Virus record (IMG/VR): IMGVR_UViG_3300030061_000540
Coordinates: 1 to 44,840 of that record
DNA length: 44,840 nt
Direction: 5' to 3' (one strand)
Source of the DNA: a virus
The notes beneath the pieces are model-generated. The model saw only the letters and a program-made list of their open reading frames with translations, had not been told where the DNA came from and did no database searches. Positions 14,180-23,585 of the stretch are shown here, one piece after another; position 1 is the stretch's first letter, and each line of letters begins with the position of its first letter. The position numbers and the translations under genes are program-made.

Positions 14180-16395
14180 TGTACGAACAGACATTAATAA
14201 ATATAATAGATGACCATATAAAGCCACATGTTCTGAAAAGAATGAACAAAGGCAAGAAATGGAAGTATGGGTACAATGAAGCGCACGACATTGTGGTTAT
14301 AAGTAAGAGCGGTCAGATTGGTGAGATATACGAGATACAAAACCTAAAGATAGCTTTACCAATAGAGTTTGATGTCGTTAAGTTTAAAGATAACAAATGG
14401 TGTTACACTGACTACCCAAAAGAGTTATCTAGGTTTAAGAGTGTTTTTGATTGGAACGAAGCCCCAGATGAGTTTAAGAATAAATGGTTCGACTACATAG
14501 ACACAGAGTTTACCAGAAGGGAAGATGGCTTTTGGTTTGTAAACAAGAACAAACCAACATACATAACAGGTTCTCACTACAACTACTTACAGTGGTCTAA
14601 GATAGATGTTGGTAAACCAGACTTTAGGGAATCTAACAGATTGTTCTTTATATTTTGGGAGGCTTGTAAAGCTGACCACAGAAGCTACGGGATGTGCTAC
14701 TTAAAGAATAGACGCTCTGGTTTTTCTTTTATGTCATCAGCAGAAACTGTAAACTTAGCAACACTGTCTAGTGACTCAAGGTTTGGTATACTGTCTAAGA
14801 CAGGACCCGATGCTAAGAAGATGTTCACAGACAAGGTAGTGCCAATATCGGTGAACTACCCGTTCTTCTTCAAGCCCATACAGGATGGTATGGATAGACC
14901 TAAGACAGAGCTTGCGTACCGTGTACCAGCGTCTAAGTTTACTAGAAAGAAGCTGGATACAAACAACAAAGTTGAGGACATTACAGGTCTTGACACAACC
15001 ATAGACTGGAAGAACACAGGAGATAACTCATACGATGGTGAAAAACTATCGTTGTTGGTACACGATGAGAGTGGTAAGTGGGAGAAGCCCACAAACATAC
15101 TTAACAACTGGAGGGTCACTAAGACATGTCTAAGGTTGGGTAGTAGGGTGATTGGTAAGTGTATGATGGGGAGTACATCAAACTCTTTGGATAAAGGGGG
15201 TGAGAACTTCAAGAAGTTGTATGAAGACTCTGACGCAACCAAGAGAAACGCCAACGGACAGACAGCGTCTGGGTTGTATAGCCTGTTTATACCGATGGAG
15301 TGGAACTACGAGGGATACATAGACGAGTATGGATACCCCGTGTTTGACACACCAGAGAAAAAGGTTTGTGACACCTTTGGTAATGAAATACGGATGGGTG
15401 TTATTGATTATTGGGAGAACGAGGTAGAGGGATTAAAGAACGACCAGGATGGTCTTAATGAATTTTATAGGCAGTTCCCAAGAACAGTGGAGCATGCGTT
15501 TAGGGATGAGGCCAAGAACTCTTTGTTTAACCTCACTAGGATATATCAGCAGATAGATTATAACCAAGACCTAAGAAATACCAACATACTCACAAAGGGT
15601 AACTTTCAGTGGGAGAACGGTATAAAGGATACAAGGGTAATATTTTTACCTAGTAACAACGGAAGATTTTTAATTTCATGGGTTCCTAACACAAATCTGC
15701 AAAATAGAGTAATAATAAAGAATGGGGTTAAGTATCCTGGTAACGAACACCTAGGGGCATTTGGGTGTGATAGTTACGATATATCAGGAACTGTAAGTGG
15801 CATAGGCTCAAATGGTTCTCTTCACGGATTAACAAAGTTTTCTATGGAAGAGGCACCAGCAAACCACTTTTTTCTAGAGTATATATCTAGGCCACAGACC
15901 GCTGAGATATTTTTTGAGGATATATTAATGGCTATTATTTTTTACGGTATGCCAATACTTTGTGAGAATAATAAGCCAAGACTTTTATATCACGTTAAAA
16001 GAAGGGGTTACAGGGGATACTCCATGAACAGACCAGATAGGGTTTGGAACAACCTCTCACAAACGGAAAAAGAGATAGGTGGTATACCTAACTCAAGTGA
16101 AGACATTAAGCAGGCTCATGCAGCCGCAATAGAGACTTACATAGACGAATGTGTTGGAGTCATAGGTGATGACCAATACGGGGATATGTATCTCGACAGA
16201 ACATTAAATGATTGGGCAAGATTTGATATAAACAACAGAACGAAGTTTGATGCGTCTATTAGTTCAGGACTAGCGATAATGGCTTGTAACAAAAATAGAT
16301 ACGCACCTATAAACAAAGTGGTTAGAAACAATATTAAACTTGGCTTCAAAAGATATGACAATACTGGTAGTGTTTCCAAAATAATAGATAGATGA
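14179..16395 (+). CDS. terL: Terminase large subunit (packaging ATPase-nuclease)
   Basis: The protein is 738 residues, within the long range for this family in Bacteroidota phages. It should translocate DNA into the prohead and cut concatemers. The ATPase motor shows a Walker A-like segment LKNRRSGFSF (175-184), lacking the usual GK[ST], and a Walker B LSLLVHDESG (290-299) with acidic D296/E297. The RNase H-like nuclease starts at about FGCDSYD (528-534, D531), with further acidic candidates near IDECVGVIGDD (about 657). The gene overlaps its neighbours by 1 nt (upstream) and 4 nt (portal). Motor motifs plus position give high confidence. Confidence 0.9.
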   Translation: MYEQTLINIIDDHIKPHVLKRMNKGKKWKYGYNEAHDIVVISKSGQIGEIYEIQNLKIALPIEFDVVKFKDNKWCYTDYPKELSRFKSVFDWNEAPDEFKNKWFDYIDTEFTRREDGFWFVNKNKPTYITGSHYNYLQWSKIDVGKPDFRESNRLFFIFWEACKADHRSYGMCYLKNRRSGFSFMSSAETVNLATLSSDSRFGILSKTGPDAKKMFTDKVVPISVNYPFFFKPIQDGMDRPKTELAYRVPASKFTRKKLDTNNKVEDITGLDTTIDWKNTGDNSYDGEKLSLLVHDESGKWEKPTNILNNWRVTKTCLRLGSRVIGKCMMGSTSNSLDKGGENFKKLYEDSDATKRNANGQTASGLYSLFIPMEWNYEGYIDEYGYPVFDTPEKKVCDTFGNEIRMGVIDYWENEVEGLKNDQDGLNEFYRQFPRTVEHAFRDEAKNSLFNLTRIYQQIDYNQDLRNTNILTKGNFQWENGIKDTRVIFLPSNNGRFLISWVPNTNLQNRVIIKNGVKYPGNEHLGAFGCDSYDISGTVSGIGSNGSLHGLTKFSMEEAPANHFFLEYISRPQTAEIFFEDILMAIIFYGMPILCENNKPRLLYHVKRRGYRGYSMNRPDRVWNNLSQTEKEIGGIPNSSEDIKQAHAAAIETYIDECVGVIGDDQYGDMYLDRTLNDWARFDINNRTKFDASISSGLAIMACNKNRYAPINKVVRNNIKLGFKRYDNTGSVSKIIDR

Positions 16396-18797
16396 ATATA
16401 AGTACAAATCCAAATAGTTCGTTCCCAAGCCAAGTCGTTAGCGATGAGGAGAAAAAAAGCTTTGAATATGGCGTTCAAGTAGGAAGAGCTATAGAGGGTG
16501 AGTGGTTTCATGGTGGGAGAAGCGGTAACAGGTTTGCTACTAATTGGAACAAGTATCACAACCTAAGACTTTACGCTAGAGGTGAACAGCCAATACAAAA
16601 GTACAAGGATGAGTTATCCATTAATGGTGACCTATCATACCTTAACTTAGATTGGAAGCCAGTGCCAGTTATATCTAAGTTTGTTGACATCGTTGTTAAT
16701 GGTATGTCAGAGAAGAAGTATAAGATTAATGCTTACGCTCAAGACCCATCATCACTAAAAGAAAGAACAAACTACGCAGAAAACCTACTTAGAGACATTG
16801 TAGCCCAGGAGGACATACAAATACTTAGGGATAGTATAGGTGTGGACACAGCGAACTTTAAAGGTAAAACTGACTTACCAGAAACGCCTGAAGATGTTTC
16901 TCTATATATGCAGCTCAAGTATAAGCCGTCCATAGAAATAGCTGAAGAAGAAGCCATAAATAATACTTTAGCTAAAAATAAATTTGAGTTGGTAAGGAGA
17001 AGATTAAACTATGACCTAGCGGTACTTGGTATTGCTGCGGTAAAGACTGATTGGAACAAGGCTGAGGGGGTTGTAGTAGACTACTGCGACCCAGCAAAAA
17101 TGGTTTGGTCTTACACTGAGGACCCAAACTTTGAAGATATTTACTATGTTGGTGAGGTTAAGTCTATAACAATACCAGAGCTTAAAAAACAGTACCCGTT
17201 TATTTCTGAGGAAGAGTTGGATAGAATATCTAAGATGGGTAACAGAAGCGATTATGTTGTTGGTTGGAATGACTATGACGATAACACTGTTCAAGTTTTA
17301 TACTTTGAGTACAAAACGTACATGAACCAAGTGTTTAAAATAAAACACACAGCAAACGGGTTAGAAAAAGCTATAGAAAAAACAGATTCTTTTAACCCAC
17401 CAGAAGCGGACACATTTAAAAAGGTATCCAGGACTATAGAAGTTTTGTATACTGGGGCTAAGATTCTTGGTTACGACCAAATGATTGATTGGAGAGTGTC
17501 AGAAAACATGACAAGACCTAAATCAGACACGACTAAGGTTTGCATGAATTATTCTATTGCCGCACCTAGAATGTACAAGGGTAGGATAGAATCGACAGTA
17601 AGTAAGATTACTGGGTTTGCTGACATGATAAACATCACTAACCTGAAGATTCAACAGGTAATGTCTAAGCTAGTGCCAGACGGTGTATATCTAGACATTG
17701 ACGGATTGGCTGAGGTGGATTTGGGTAATGGTACAAGTTATAATCCTCAAGAGGCTCTGAACATGTATTTCCAAACGGGTAGTATACTTGGTAGGTCTCT
17801 GACACAGGAGGGTGATATGAATAGGGGTAAGGTTCCTATACAGGAACTAAGTTCGTCAAATGGTCAGGCAAAGTTATCGGCATTAATTAACACCTATCAG
17901 TATTACTTGCAAATGATTAGGGATGTCACAGGGCTTAACGAAGCTCGTGACGGTAGCGCACCTATGGAGGACACTCTTGTAGGACTGCAAAAGCTTGCCG
18001 CTAACGCATCGAACGTAGCGACACGACACATACTACAGTCTAGCCTTTATTTAATCGCTAGAACCTGTGAAAACATATCGTTAAGAATATCAGATTCTGT
18101 TGAGTTTGCTTTGACCGACCAATCTTTAAGAAGGGCTATAAGCTCATTTAACGTGGGTACGCTAGAGGAAATATCAAGCCTGCACTTGCACGACTTTGGT
18201 ATATACCTAGAACTTGAACCAGAAGAAGAGGAGAAAGCGCAGCTTGAGCAGAACATACAAGCTTCTATAAAAATGGGGGGTATTGATATTGAGGATGCAA
18301 TAGACATCAGACAAATAAATAACCTAAAGCTTGCTAACGAGGTTCTAAAGCAGAAGAGAAAGAAGAGGCTAGAAAGAGAGCAACAGCAACAGCAGTCTAA
18401 CATACAGATGCAGGCCCAGGCTAACGCTGAGGCTGCTGAAAAAGCGGCAATGGCTGAGGCACAAAAACAACAAATCCTAACTCAAGAAAAGATTAGTATA
18501 GAGCAGGCTAAGTCTCAGTTTGAAATACAAAGACTTCAGACTGAAGCTGAAATAAAAAGAGGGTTAATGCAGGCTGAGTTTGATTTTAACATGCAGTTGG
18601 CTCAAGTGAGGGCTAATGCTGAGGGTCAAAAAGAACAAGATATAGAGGACCGAAAGGATAAAAGAATTAGGATGCAGGGTACTCAGCAGAGTGAACTCAT
18701 CAACCAAAGAAAAAACAACTTACTACCAACAGATTTTGAGTCCTCTGGAAACGATGTGTTGGGTGGTATCGGATTAGAGCAATTTGAGCCGAAGTGA
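16392..18797 (+). CDS. Portal protein
   Basis: The product is 801 residues, directly after the terminase (ATGA overlap) and before scaffold and capsid, which is the standard portal position. The body has alternating helices and strands with a LNLDWKPVPVISKFVDIVVN segment (about 77-96) and a long MIRDVTGLNEARDGSA stretch (about 512-527) typical of podovirus portals. The C-terminal 190 residues form a very Gln/Glu/Ala-rich helical barrel-like or coiled-coil extension, including a QQQQQ run near 663. A dodecameric ring at the DNA entry vertex is the known role of the family. Confidence 0.85.
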   Translation: MNISTNPNSSFPSQVVSDEEKKSFEYGVQVGRAIEGEWFHGGRSGNRFATNWNKYHNLRLYARGEQPIQKYKDELSINGDLSYLNLDWKPVPVISKFVDIVVNGMSEKKYKINAYAQDPSSLKERTNYAENLLRDIVAQEDIQILRDSIGVDTANFKGKTDLPETPEDVSLYMQLKYKPSIEIAEEEAINNTLAKNKFELVRRRLNYDLAVLGIAAVKTDWNKAEGVVVDYCDPAKMVWSYTEDPNFEDIYYVGEVKSITIPELKKQYPFISEEELDRISKMGNRSDYVVGWNDYDDNTVQVLYFEYKTYMNQVFKIKHTANGLEKAIEKTDSFNPPEADTFKKVSRTIEVLYTGAKILGYDQMIDWRVSENMTRPKSDTTKVCMNYSIAAPRMYKGRIESTVSKITGFADMINITNLKIQQVMSKLVPDGVYLDIDGLAEVDLGNGTSYNPQEALNMYFQTGSILGRSLTQEGDMNRGKVPIQELSSSNGQAKLSALINTYQYYLQMIRDVTGLNEARDGSAPMEDTLVGLQKLAANASNVATRHILQSSLYLIARTCENISLRISDSVEFALTDQSLRRAISSFNVGTLEEISSLHLHDFGIYLELEPEEEEKAQLEQNIQASIKMGGIDIEDAIDIRQINNLKLANEVLKQKRKKRLEREQQQQQSNIQMQAQANAEAAEKAAMAEAQKQQILTQEKISIEQAKSQFEIQRLQTEAEIKRGLMQAEFDFNMQLAQVRANAEGQKEQDIEDRKDKRIRMQGTQQSELINQRKNNLLPTDFESSGNDVLGGIGLEQFEPK

Positions 18798-18824
18798 TTT
18801 TAAACAATTATATATTATATTATT
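18798..18824 (+). promoter_or_regulatory. AT-rich leader with TTTTAAAC 19 nt before the start codon
   Basis: The portal-scaffold gap starts with TTTTAAAC (18798-18805), then 19 AT-only bases up to the scaffold ATG. The same octamer with the same 19-nt spacing precedes the gene at 21612. It could be a promoter or a translation-initiation element. No mapped promoter exists to confirm it. Confidence 0.35.
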
Positions 18825-19994
18825 ATGTCAGAAACAAAAGTAGACTTGTCAAAAGTCAAGCCTAAGAAGGCTAAACAAACAGTAACTAAGTTAGACCTTT
18901 CTAAAAAGAAAGAAGAACTAAAAGAAAAAGAAGATGCCGTTCAAGAGCAAAGCACAGATGAAGTACCTGTACTCAACAAACCCGAAACTAGCGGAGAAGT
19001 GGAGGAAGGAACACCCGAATCAAAACCTGAAAACACTCCCGCAGAAGTCACCAGTTCAGATGATGGGGGTAAGTCAGAAGAAGGAGAAGTAGTAATACAA
19101 GAGATTACTGAAAAAGAAGAAGAGAAAGAAGAAGTAGCACCCGTTGTTGAACAAACAGAAGACAAGGTTAAGATAAATCTACCAGAGGGTGTAGATAAGC
19201 TTGTGAAGTTTATTGACGAAACAGGTGGTGACCTACAGGACTATGTGCGATTAAACACAGACTACTCGAACGTAGATGAAAAAACACTACTAAGAGAGTA
19301 CTATAAGAAAACAAAACCGCATCTTAACGATGAGGAAATAGATTTTGTAATGGAAGAAAACTTTCATTACGATGAAGAACTTGATGATGAGCGAGACATC
19401 AAGAGAAAAAAACTTGCTCAAAAAGAAGAGGTTTCAAAAGCCCATTCATTTCTAAATGATTTGAAGGATAAATACTACGAGGAAATCAAGTCGAGGCCCA
19501 CGCAGTCCAACGAACAAAGAAAAGCAATGGACTTTTTTAATCGCTACAAGGAGAGTGAACAACAAGCTGAAGAATCTAGAGGTTTATTCAAATCTAAAAC
19601 TAAAGATTTTTTCCAAAACGATTTCAAAGGTTTTGATTTTAAAGTTGGGGAAAAGAAATTTAGATACGGGGTAAGTAATCCAGAATCAATTGCTGATACT
19701 CAGTCTAGCATTAATAATATATTGGGGAAGTTTCTCGATGAAGGTGGTAATGTAAAAAGATTTGACGAGTATCATAAAGCAATGTATGCGGCCCAAAATG
19801 TTGACAAAATTGCTTCACACTTTTACGAACAGGGTAAGGCTGACGCTATCAAGGATGTTTCTGTTAAGTCTAAAAACATAACAGGTGAGGCACCTAGACA
19901 AACGTCAAACGATAGTCTGTTTATAAATGGGTTAAAGGTTAAGGCTGTCAACGGCATCGACTCTTCAAAACTTAAAATTAATAAAAAAACCTAA
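18825..19994 (+). CDS. Capsid scaffolding protein candidate
   Basis: This 389-residue protein lies just before the major capsid gene. The first 115 residues are low-complexity and strongly acidic (Glu/Pro/Lys/Val), then a structured segment contains LVKFIDETGGDLQDYVRLN (about 126-144) and DERDIKRKKLAQKEEVSKA. The C-terminus is basic (SSKLKINKKT). A disordered acidic part, a helical middle and a basic capsid-binding tail are typical of internal scaffolds, which shape the prohead and then leave. No protease domain is visible in it. Confidence 0.7.
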   Translation: MSETKVDLSKVKPKKAKQTVTKLDLSKKKEELKEKEDAVQEQSTDEVPVLNKPETSGEVEEGTPESKPENTPAEVTSSDDGGKSEEGEVVIQEITEKEEEKEEVAPVVEQTEDKVKINLPEGVDKLVKFIDETGGDLQDYVRLNTDYSNVDEKTLLREYYKKTKPHLNDEEIDFVMEENFHYDEELDDERDIKRKKLAQKEEVSKAHSFLNDLKDKYYEEIKSRPTQSNEQRKAMDFFNRYKESEQQAEESRGLFKSKTKDFFQNDFKGFDFKVGEKKFRYGVSNPESIADTQSSINNILGKFLDEGGNVKRFDEYHKAMYAAQNVDKIASHFYEQGKADAIKDVSVKSKNITGEAPRQTSNDSLFINGLKVKAVNGIDSSKLKINKKT

Positions 19995-20006
19995 AAATTA
20001 AAAATT

Positions 20007-21533
20007 ATGGGACAATTTGCAACTAACGACCCGTTAGGTTCGTTTTCCTTGGTACCTACTCCATTTAAGAGTATTACTCAAGGTTCTTATTTAAACTTTG
20101 CTGATGGAAGCGGAAACGACTTCGCACAGCAGTATCTACCCGAAATCTATGAAGCTGAAGTAGAGCGTTACGGTAACCGTACAATCTCTGGTTTTCTTCG
20201 TATGGTTGGGGCTGAGATGCCAATGACTTCTGACCAAGTTGTTTGGTCTGAGCAGAACCGTCTACACCTTTCTTTCGAGAGTGGTATGGGTGGAGCTGGA
20301 GCTACTACTGCTTCTGCTATTACTATTGCTGCTGGAGGAACTTTAGTTTCTGATGTAGCTGGTGAGAACTCTGCTGGAGAGTCTATTCAACCTATTATCC
20401 GAGCTGGTTCTACTGTAGTTATTTATAACACAGTTAGTTTAGCGTCTGTTAAGTGTTTTGTTGACACTGAGCCTGTTGCTGGAGCTGGTAATAACTTTGA
20501 TTTCAATGCTTATCCATATGATGCAGCTAACTTAAACGCTGTTTCTACTGCTGGTGGACAGCCAGGAGCTGGAGGAAGTATTAAAATCTTTGTATATGGT
20601 TCTGAATTTGCTAAGGGTACTGACTCTATGGCTGGTTCTATTACACCATCTTTCACTCAATTTAACAACAGCCCAGTAATCATCAAGGACCAGTATGAGG
20701 TTTCAGGTTCTGACGCTGCACAAATTGGTTGGGTTGAAGTTACTGATGAGGCTGGACTTTCTGGATACCTATGGTATTTGAAGGCTGAAGGTGAAACTCG
20801 TCTACGTTTTCAGGACTACCTAGAGATGGTTTCTATAGAGGGTGAACTTGCTGCTGCTGGTTCTGCTGCTATTGGACGTTCTGCTGGTGGACTTACTCCA
20901 GGAGCCGCTGCTCCAAACGTAAAGGGTACTGAGGGTCTGTTTGCCGCTATTGAGGCACGAGGAAATGTTTATAACAACTTCTCTGCTGCAACTGGTTTAA
21001 CTGACTTTGACAAGATTCTTGCCAACCTAGATAAGCAAGGTGCTATTGAAGAAAACATGCTTTTCTTGAATCGTAACACTTCCTTAGATATGGATGACAT
21101 GCTTGCTGCTCAGAACTCTTACGGTGCTGGTGGTACTTCTTACGGAGTATTTGAAAACAGCTCTGAGATGGCTTTGAACTTAGGATTCTCTGGATTCCGA
21201 AGAGGTTCTTATGACTTCTACAAGACTGATTGGAAATATCTTAACGATGCTTCTACTCGTGGTCTTACTGAAGACATCGATGGAGTTTTGATTCCTGCTG
21301 GAACAACTACTGTTTACGACCAAATGCTAGGTACTAACATTCGCAGACCATTCTTACATGTACGTTACCGTGCATCTGAGGCTGATGACCGAAGAATGAA
21401 GTCTTGGATTACAGGTTCTGTAGGTGGTGCTGCTACTTCAGGAGAAGACGTAATGAAGGTTCATTTCCTTTCTGAGCGTTGTTTGGTTACTCAGGCTGCT
21501 AACAACTTCGTGTTGTTTAAGGCTACTGCGTAA
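20007..21533 (+). CDS. Major capsid protein
   Basis: The product is 508 residues, between the scaffold gene and a strong terminator. It starts MGQFATNDPLGSFSLVPTPF; YLPEIYEAEVERYGNRTI (about 46-63) is a long-helix-like segment near the N-terminus, and the body is rich in Ala, Gly, Ser and Thr, consistent with an HK97-fold subunit with surface insertions. Codon use differs sharply from neighbours: Arg is nearly always CGT/CGA, with only a few AGA and no AGG, and GCT/TCT/GGA dominate, a mark of very high expression. Icosahedral shell subunit; identity rests on context, length and expression signature. Confidence 0.85.
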   Translation: MGQFATNDPLGSFSLVPTPFKSITQGSYLNFADGSGNDFAQQYLPEIYEAEVERYGNRTISGFLRMVGAEMPMTSDQVVWSEQNRLHLSFESGMGGAGATTASAITIAAGGTLVSDVAGENSAGESIQPIIRAGSTVVIYNTVSLASVKCFVDTEPVAGAGNNFDFNAYPYDAANLNAVSTAGGQPGAGGSIKIFVYGSEFAKGTDSMAGSITPSFTQFNNSPVIIKDQYEVSGSDAAQIGWVEVTDEAGLSGYLWYLKAEGETRLRFQDYLEMVSIEGELAAAGSAAIGRSAGGLTPGAAAPNVKGTEGLFAAIEARGNVYNNFSAATGLTDFDKILANLDKQGAIEENMLFLNRNTSLDMDDMLAAQNSYGAGGTSYGVFENSSEMALNLGFSGFRRGSYDFYKTDWKYLNDASTRGLTEDIDGVLIPAGTTTVYDQMLGTNIRRPFLHVRYRASEADDRRMKSWITGSVGGAATSGEDVMKVHFLSERCLVTQAANNFVLFKATA

Positions 21534-21546
21534 GCATTAATCTTAT

Positions 21547-21588
21547 AAACTTGGGGTCATATTGTGTGGCCCCAAGTTTTATTTTTTT
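21547..21588 (+). terminator. Rho-independent terminator after the capsid gene
   Basis: A 10-bp stem AAACTTGGGG/CCCCAAGTTT (547-556 with 570-579 of the 21 kb block), extended by three more pairs, is followed by a T-rich run TTTTATTTTTTT. It lies 14 nt after the capsid stop and is the clearest intrinsic terminator on the plus strand. It should cap the abundant capsid mRNA and lower expression of the genes downstream. Confidence 0.9.
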
Positions 21589-21611
21589 AAACTATTTAAT
21601 TATATTATATC
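21585..21611 (+). promoter_or_regulatory. Second TTTTAAAC-N19-ATG leader
   Basis: TTTTAAAC (21585-21592) overlaps the end of the terminator T-run and lies exactly 19 nt before the ATG at 21612; the spacer is AT-only except for one C. This matches the leader of the scaffold gene in octamer and spacing. A promoter restarting transcription after the terminator would make sense here. Confidence 0.35.
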
Positions 21612-22490
21612 ATGGCAAGGCCAAGAAAAACAACAACAACAACAAAACCTCAAGTAGAAGAGGTTGTGCAAGAAACTGTACAAGAAAATGAAACTGTAAT
21701 TGAAGCTCCAGTAGCTCCTAAACCAGTTGAAGTAAAAGAAACCAAGAAGAAAGATGAGTGGGAAATTAAGTCCCGTCAATATTATTTGGCAGGGGGTAAG
21801 TCACCATTAACTTTTACACTAGCAAGTAAACACACACCAAGGCATCCATTACTGTGGTTTGACCCTAAGACAAACTCTCAAAGGGAAATACGGTACGCAA
21901 CTAATCAAAAAAGTTGTTTTGTGGATGAGCAGAACGGCTCTGTAACAATGGAGCATATTGTGTTTAAAGATGGCGTGTTAAATGTGCCTAAAGAAAAGCA
22001 GAGTTTACAAAAACTTTTATCTATTTATCATCCCCACAAAGACAGACTTTATAATGAGTTTGACCCAATACAAGAGGCTGAATATGGACTAGAGGACTTA
22101 GAGACTGAGCTTGAGGCAATGACAGCTGCAAGGGAGATTGACATCGACCATGCTGAAGCAATTCTAAGAGCAGAAAGTGGTTCTAGCGTATCAAAAATGA
22201 CAAGTAAGGAGATACGAAGAGACTTGATGGTACTAGCTAAAACAAATCCAAGACTATTTATTAGCCTAGCACTAGATGATAATATTCAGCTTAGAAACTT
22301 TGCGATTAAAGCTGCTGAACAAGGTATCATTAAGCTGTCTCAAGACCAACGTACATTTACATGGGCCAGTAATGGTAGAAAGTTAATCACTGTTCCATTT
22401 GATGAACACCCATACTCAGCTATGGCTTCATTTTTCAAGACAGACGAGGGTATGGAAATATTTTCATCTATCGAGAAAAAACTAATGTAA
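21612..22490 (+). CDS. Conserved head-associated protein
   Basis: This 292-residue protein follows the major capsid protein. Residues 1-50 are low-complexity (Thr run, Val/Glu/Pro). Residues about 58-130 form a beta-rich domain containing YYLAGGKSPLTF and HTPRHPLLWFDP. The C-terminal half is helical, with REIDIDHAEAILRAESGS, KMTSKEIRRDLMVLAKTNP and a final FFKTDEGMEIFSSIEKKL. I associate this protein with capsid-adjacent genes of flavobacterial phages. A head-completion or capsid-vertex role is likely but not established. Confidence 0.65.
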   Translation: MARPRKTTTTTKPQVEEVVQETVQENETVIEAPVAPKPVEVKETKKKDEWEIKSRQYYLAGGKSPLTFTLASKHTPRHPLLWFDPKTNSQREIRYATNQKSCFVDEQNGSVTMEHIVFKDGVLNVPKEKQSLQKLLSIYHPHKDRLYNEFDPIQEAEYGLEDLETELEAMTAAREIDIDHAEAILRAESGSSVSKMTSKEIRRDLMVLAKTNPRLFISLALDDNIQLRNFAIKAAEQGIIKLSQDQRTFTWASNGRKLITVPFDEHPYSAMASFFKTDEGMEIFSSIEKKLM

Positions 22491-22504
22491 CAACGTAATA
22501 TATA

Positions 22505-22546
22505 TTATAGGGTTAGGTCAGTAGAAATCTGGCCTATCCCTTATAA
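22505..22546 (+). terminator. Imperfect hairpin between head and ring protein genes
   Basis: TTATAGGG and its partner CCCTTATAA (one bulged T) enclose a second stem AGGTCAG/CTGGCCT with a 7-nt loop. It lies 15 nt after the stop at 22490 and 16 nt before the next start. The 3' side is A/T mixed (TTAATAAAAAATAAAT) without a pure T-run, so it may be a weak terminator or an mRNA-stabilising element. Confidence 0.5.
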
Positions 22547-22562
22547 TTAATAAAAAATAAAT

Positions 22563-23579
22563 ATGGCTATAAACATTAACGAGGTATATAAAACCGCATT
22601 ACTGATTCTTAACAAGGAACAGAGGGGTTATGTTACACCTAATGAGTTCAATAAGATAGCCAATCAAGTTCAACTGCAAATGTTTGAAAACTACGCAGAG
22701 GAACTAAACCAGCAGCTCCGTGTTCCACAGGCAGACGCTGATTATTCAAACAGAATAATGAATACAGACGAAAAGCTTTCTATATTCAAAGCTTTCGGTG
22801 ACGCAACATACGACAACGCCACAACTCCAAGCACACCATATTATACACTACCATCTGACCTATATCGCTTAGGTACAGTGGTTTACACTGGTATAAATGG
22901 GAATCAAGTAGAACTTCAGAGATTGCAGAGAAATGATTTTTACAACATACAGAAGTCATTACTGACGGCATCCTCAAAATTTTTCCCAACATACCTTTAC
23001 GAGAATGAAAGGATGTATGTTAAACCAGACAGTATAAACTCAGGGGTTGTTGTAAACTACCTTAGAAAGCCTACAGAGCCAAGGTGGGGTTACAGTGTTG
23101 GTTCATTGGGTCAGTACATATATGACGCTACTGTTTATGGTGCGTCTTTACTGAACACAGGTACAAACACACTAACAAGTAGCATCACCGCTGGTATTGC
23201 TGGAGGTACTCTTGGTACATACACCCCATCATACACTGGGGGTTCGGGTACAGGACTTGTAATATCTGCAAATGTAACCACACCTACAAACGTAACACTG
23301 AGTGTAACCACAGCAGGTACAGGGTATGTGGTTGGAGATGTTATAACAATTCCTGCTGCTCAACTTGGTGCTAGTGGAGATACAATAATAACACTTCAAG
23401 CGTCTGACTTTAATAGTGGAAGCACATACGGCTCAACAAACATAGAGCTACATCCATCAGAGCAAACTGACTTCATAATCAAGTTATTGTTCTACTTCGG
23501 TGTAGTGATTAGAGACCCACAAATAGTTCAAGCTGCTGTACAAGAGGCTAGAACAGAAGAGATAAACGAAAAAAGCTAA
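22563..23579 (+). CDS. Tail ring/adaptor protein 1 with an inserted module
   Basis: The protein is 338 residues. It begins with helices (ININEVYKTALLILNKEQRG, TPNEFNKIANQVQLQMFENY) and a YYTLPSDLYRLGTVVY core, then VVVNYLRKPTEPRWGY (162-177) and, near the end, IELHPSEQTDFIIKLLFYFG (294-313). This order matches ring-type neck proteins of podovirus tails in Bacteroidota phages. Residues about 212-283 form the recurrent module (GTGYVVGDVITIP, LQASDF), lying between the RKP and HPSEQ segments, where related proteins as I recall them have only a short loop. The next gene follows after 6 nt. Confidence 0.7.
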   Translation: MAININEVYKTALLILNKEQRGYVTPNEFNKIANQVQLQMFENYAEELNQQLRVPQADADYSNRIMNTDEKLSIFKAFGDATYDNATTPSTPYYTLPSDLYRLGTVVYTGINGNQVELQRLQRNDFYNIQKSLLTASSKFFPTYLYENERMYVKPDSINSGVVVNYLRKPTEPRWGYSVGSLGQYIYDATVYGASLLNTGTNTLTSSITAGIAGGTLGTYTPSYTGGSGTGLVISANVTTPTNVTLSVTTAGTGYVVGDVITIPAAQLGASGDTIITLQASDFNSGSTYGSTNIELHPSEQTDFIIKLLFYFGVVIRDPQIVQAAVQEARTEEINEKS

Positions 23580-23585
23580 TAGAAT

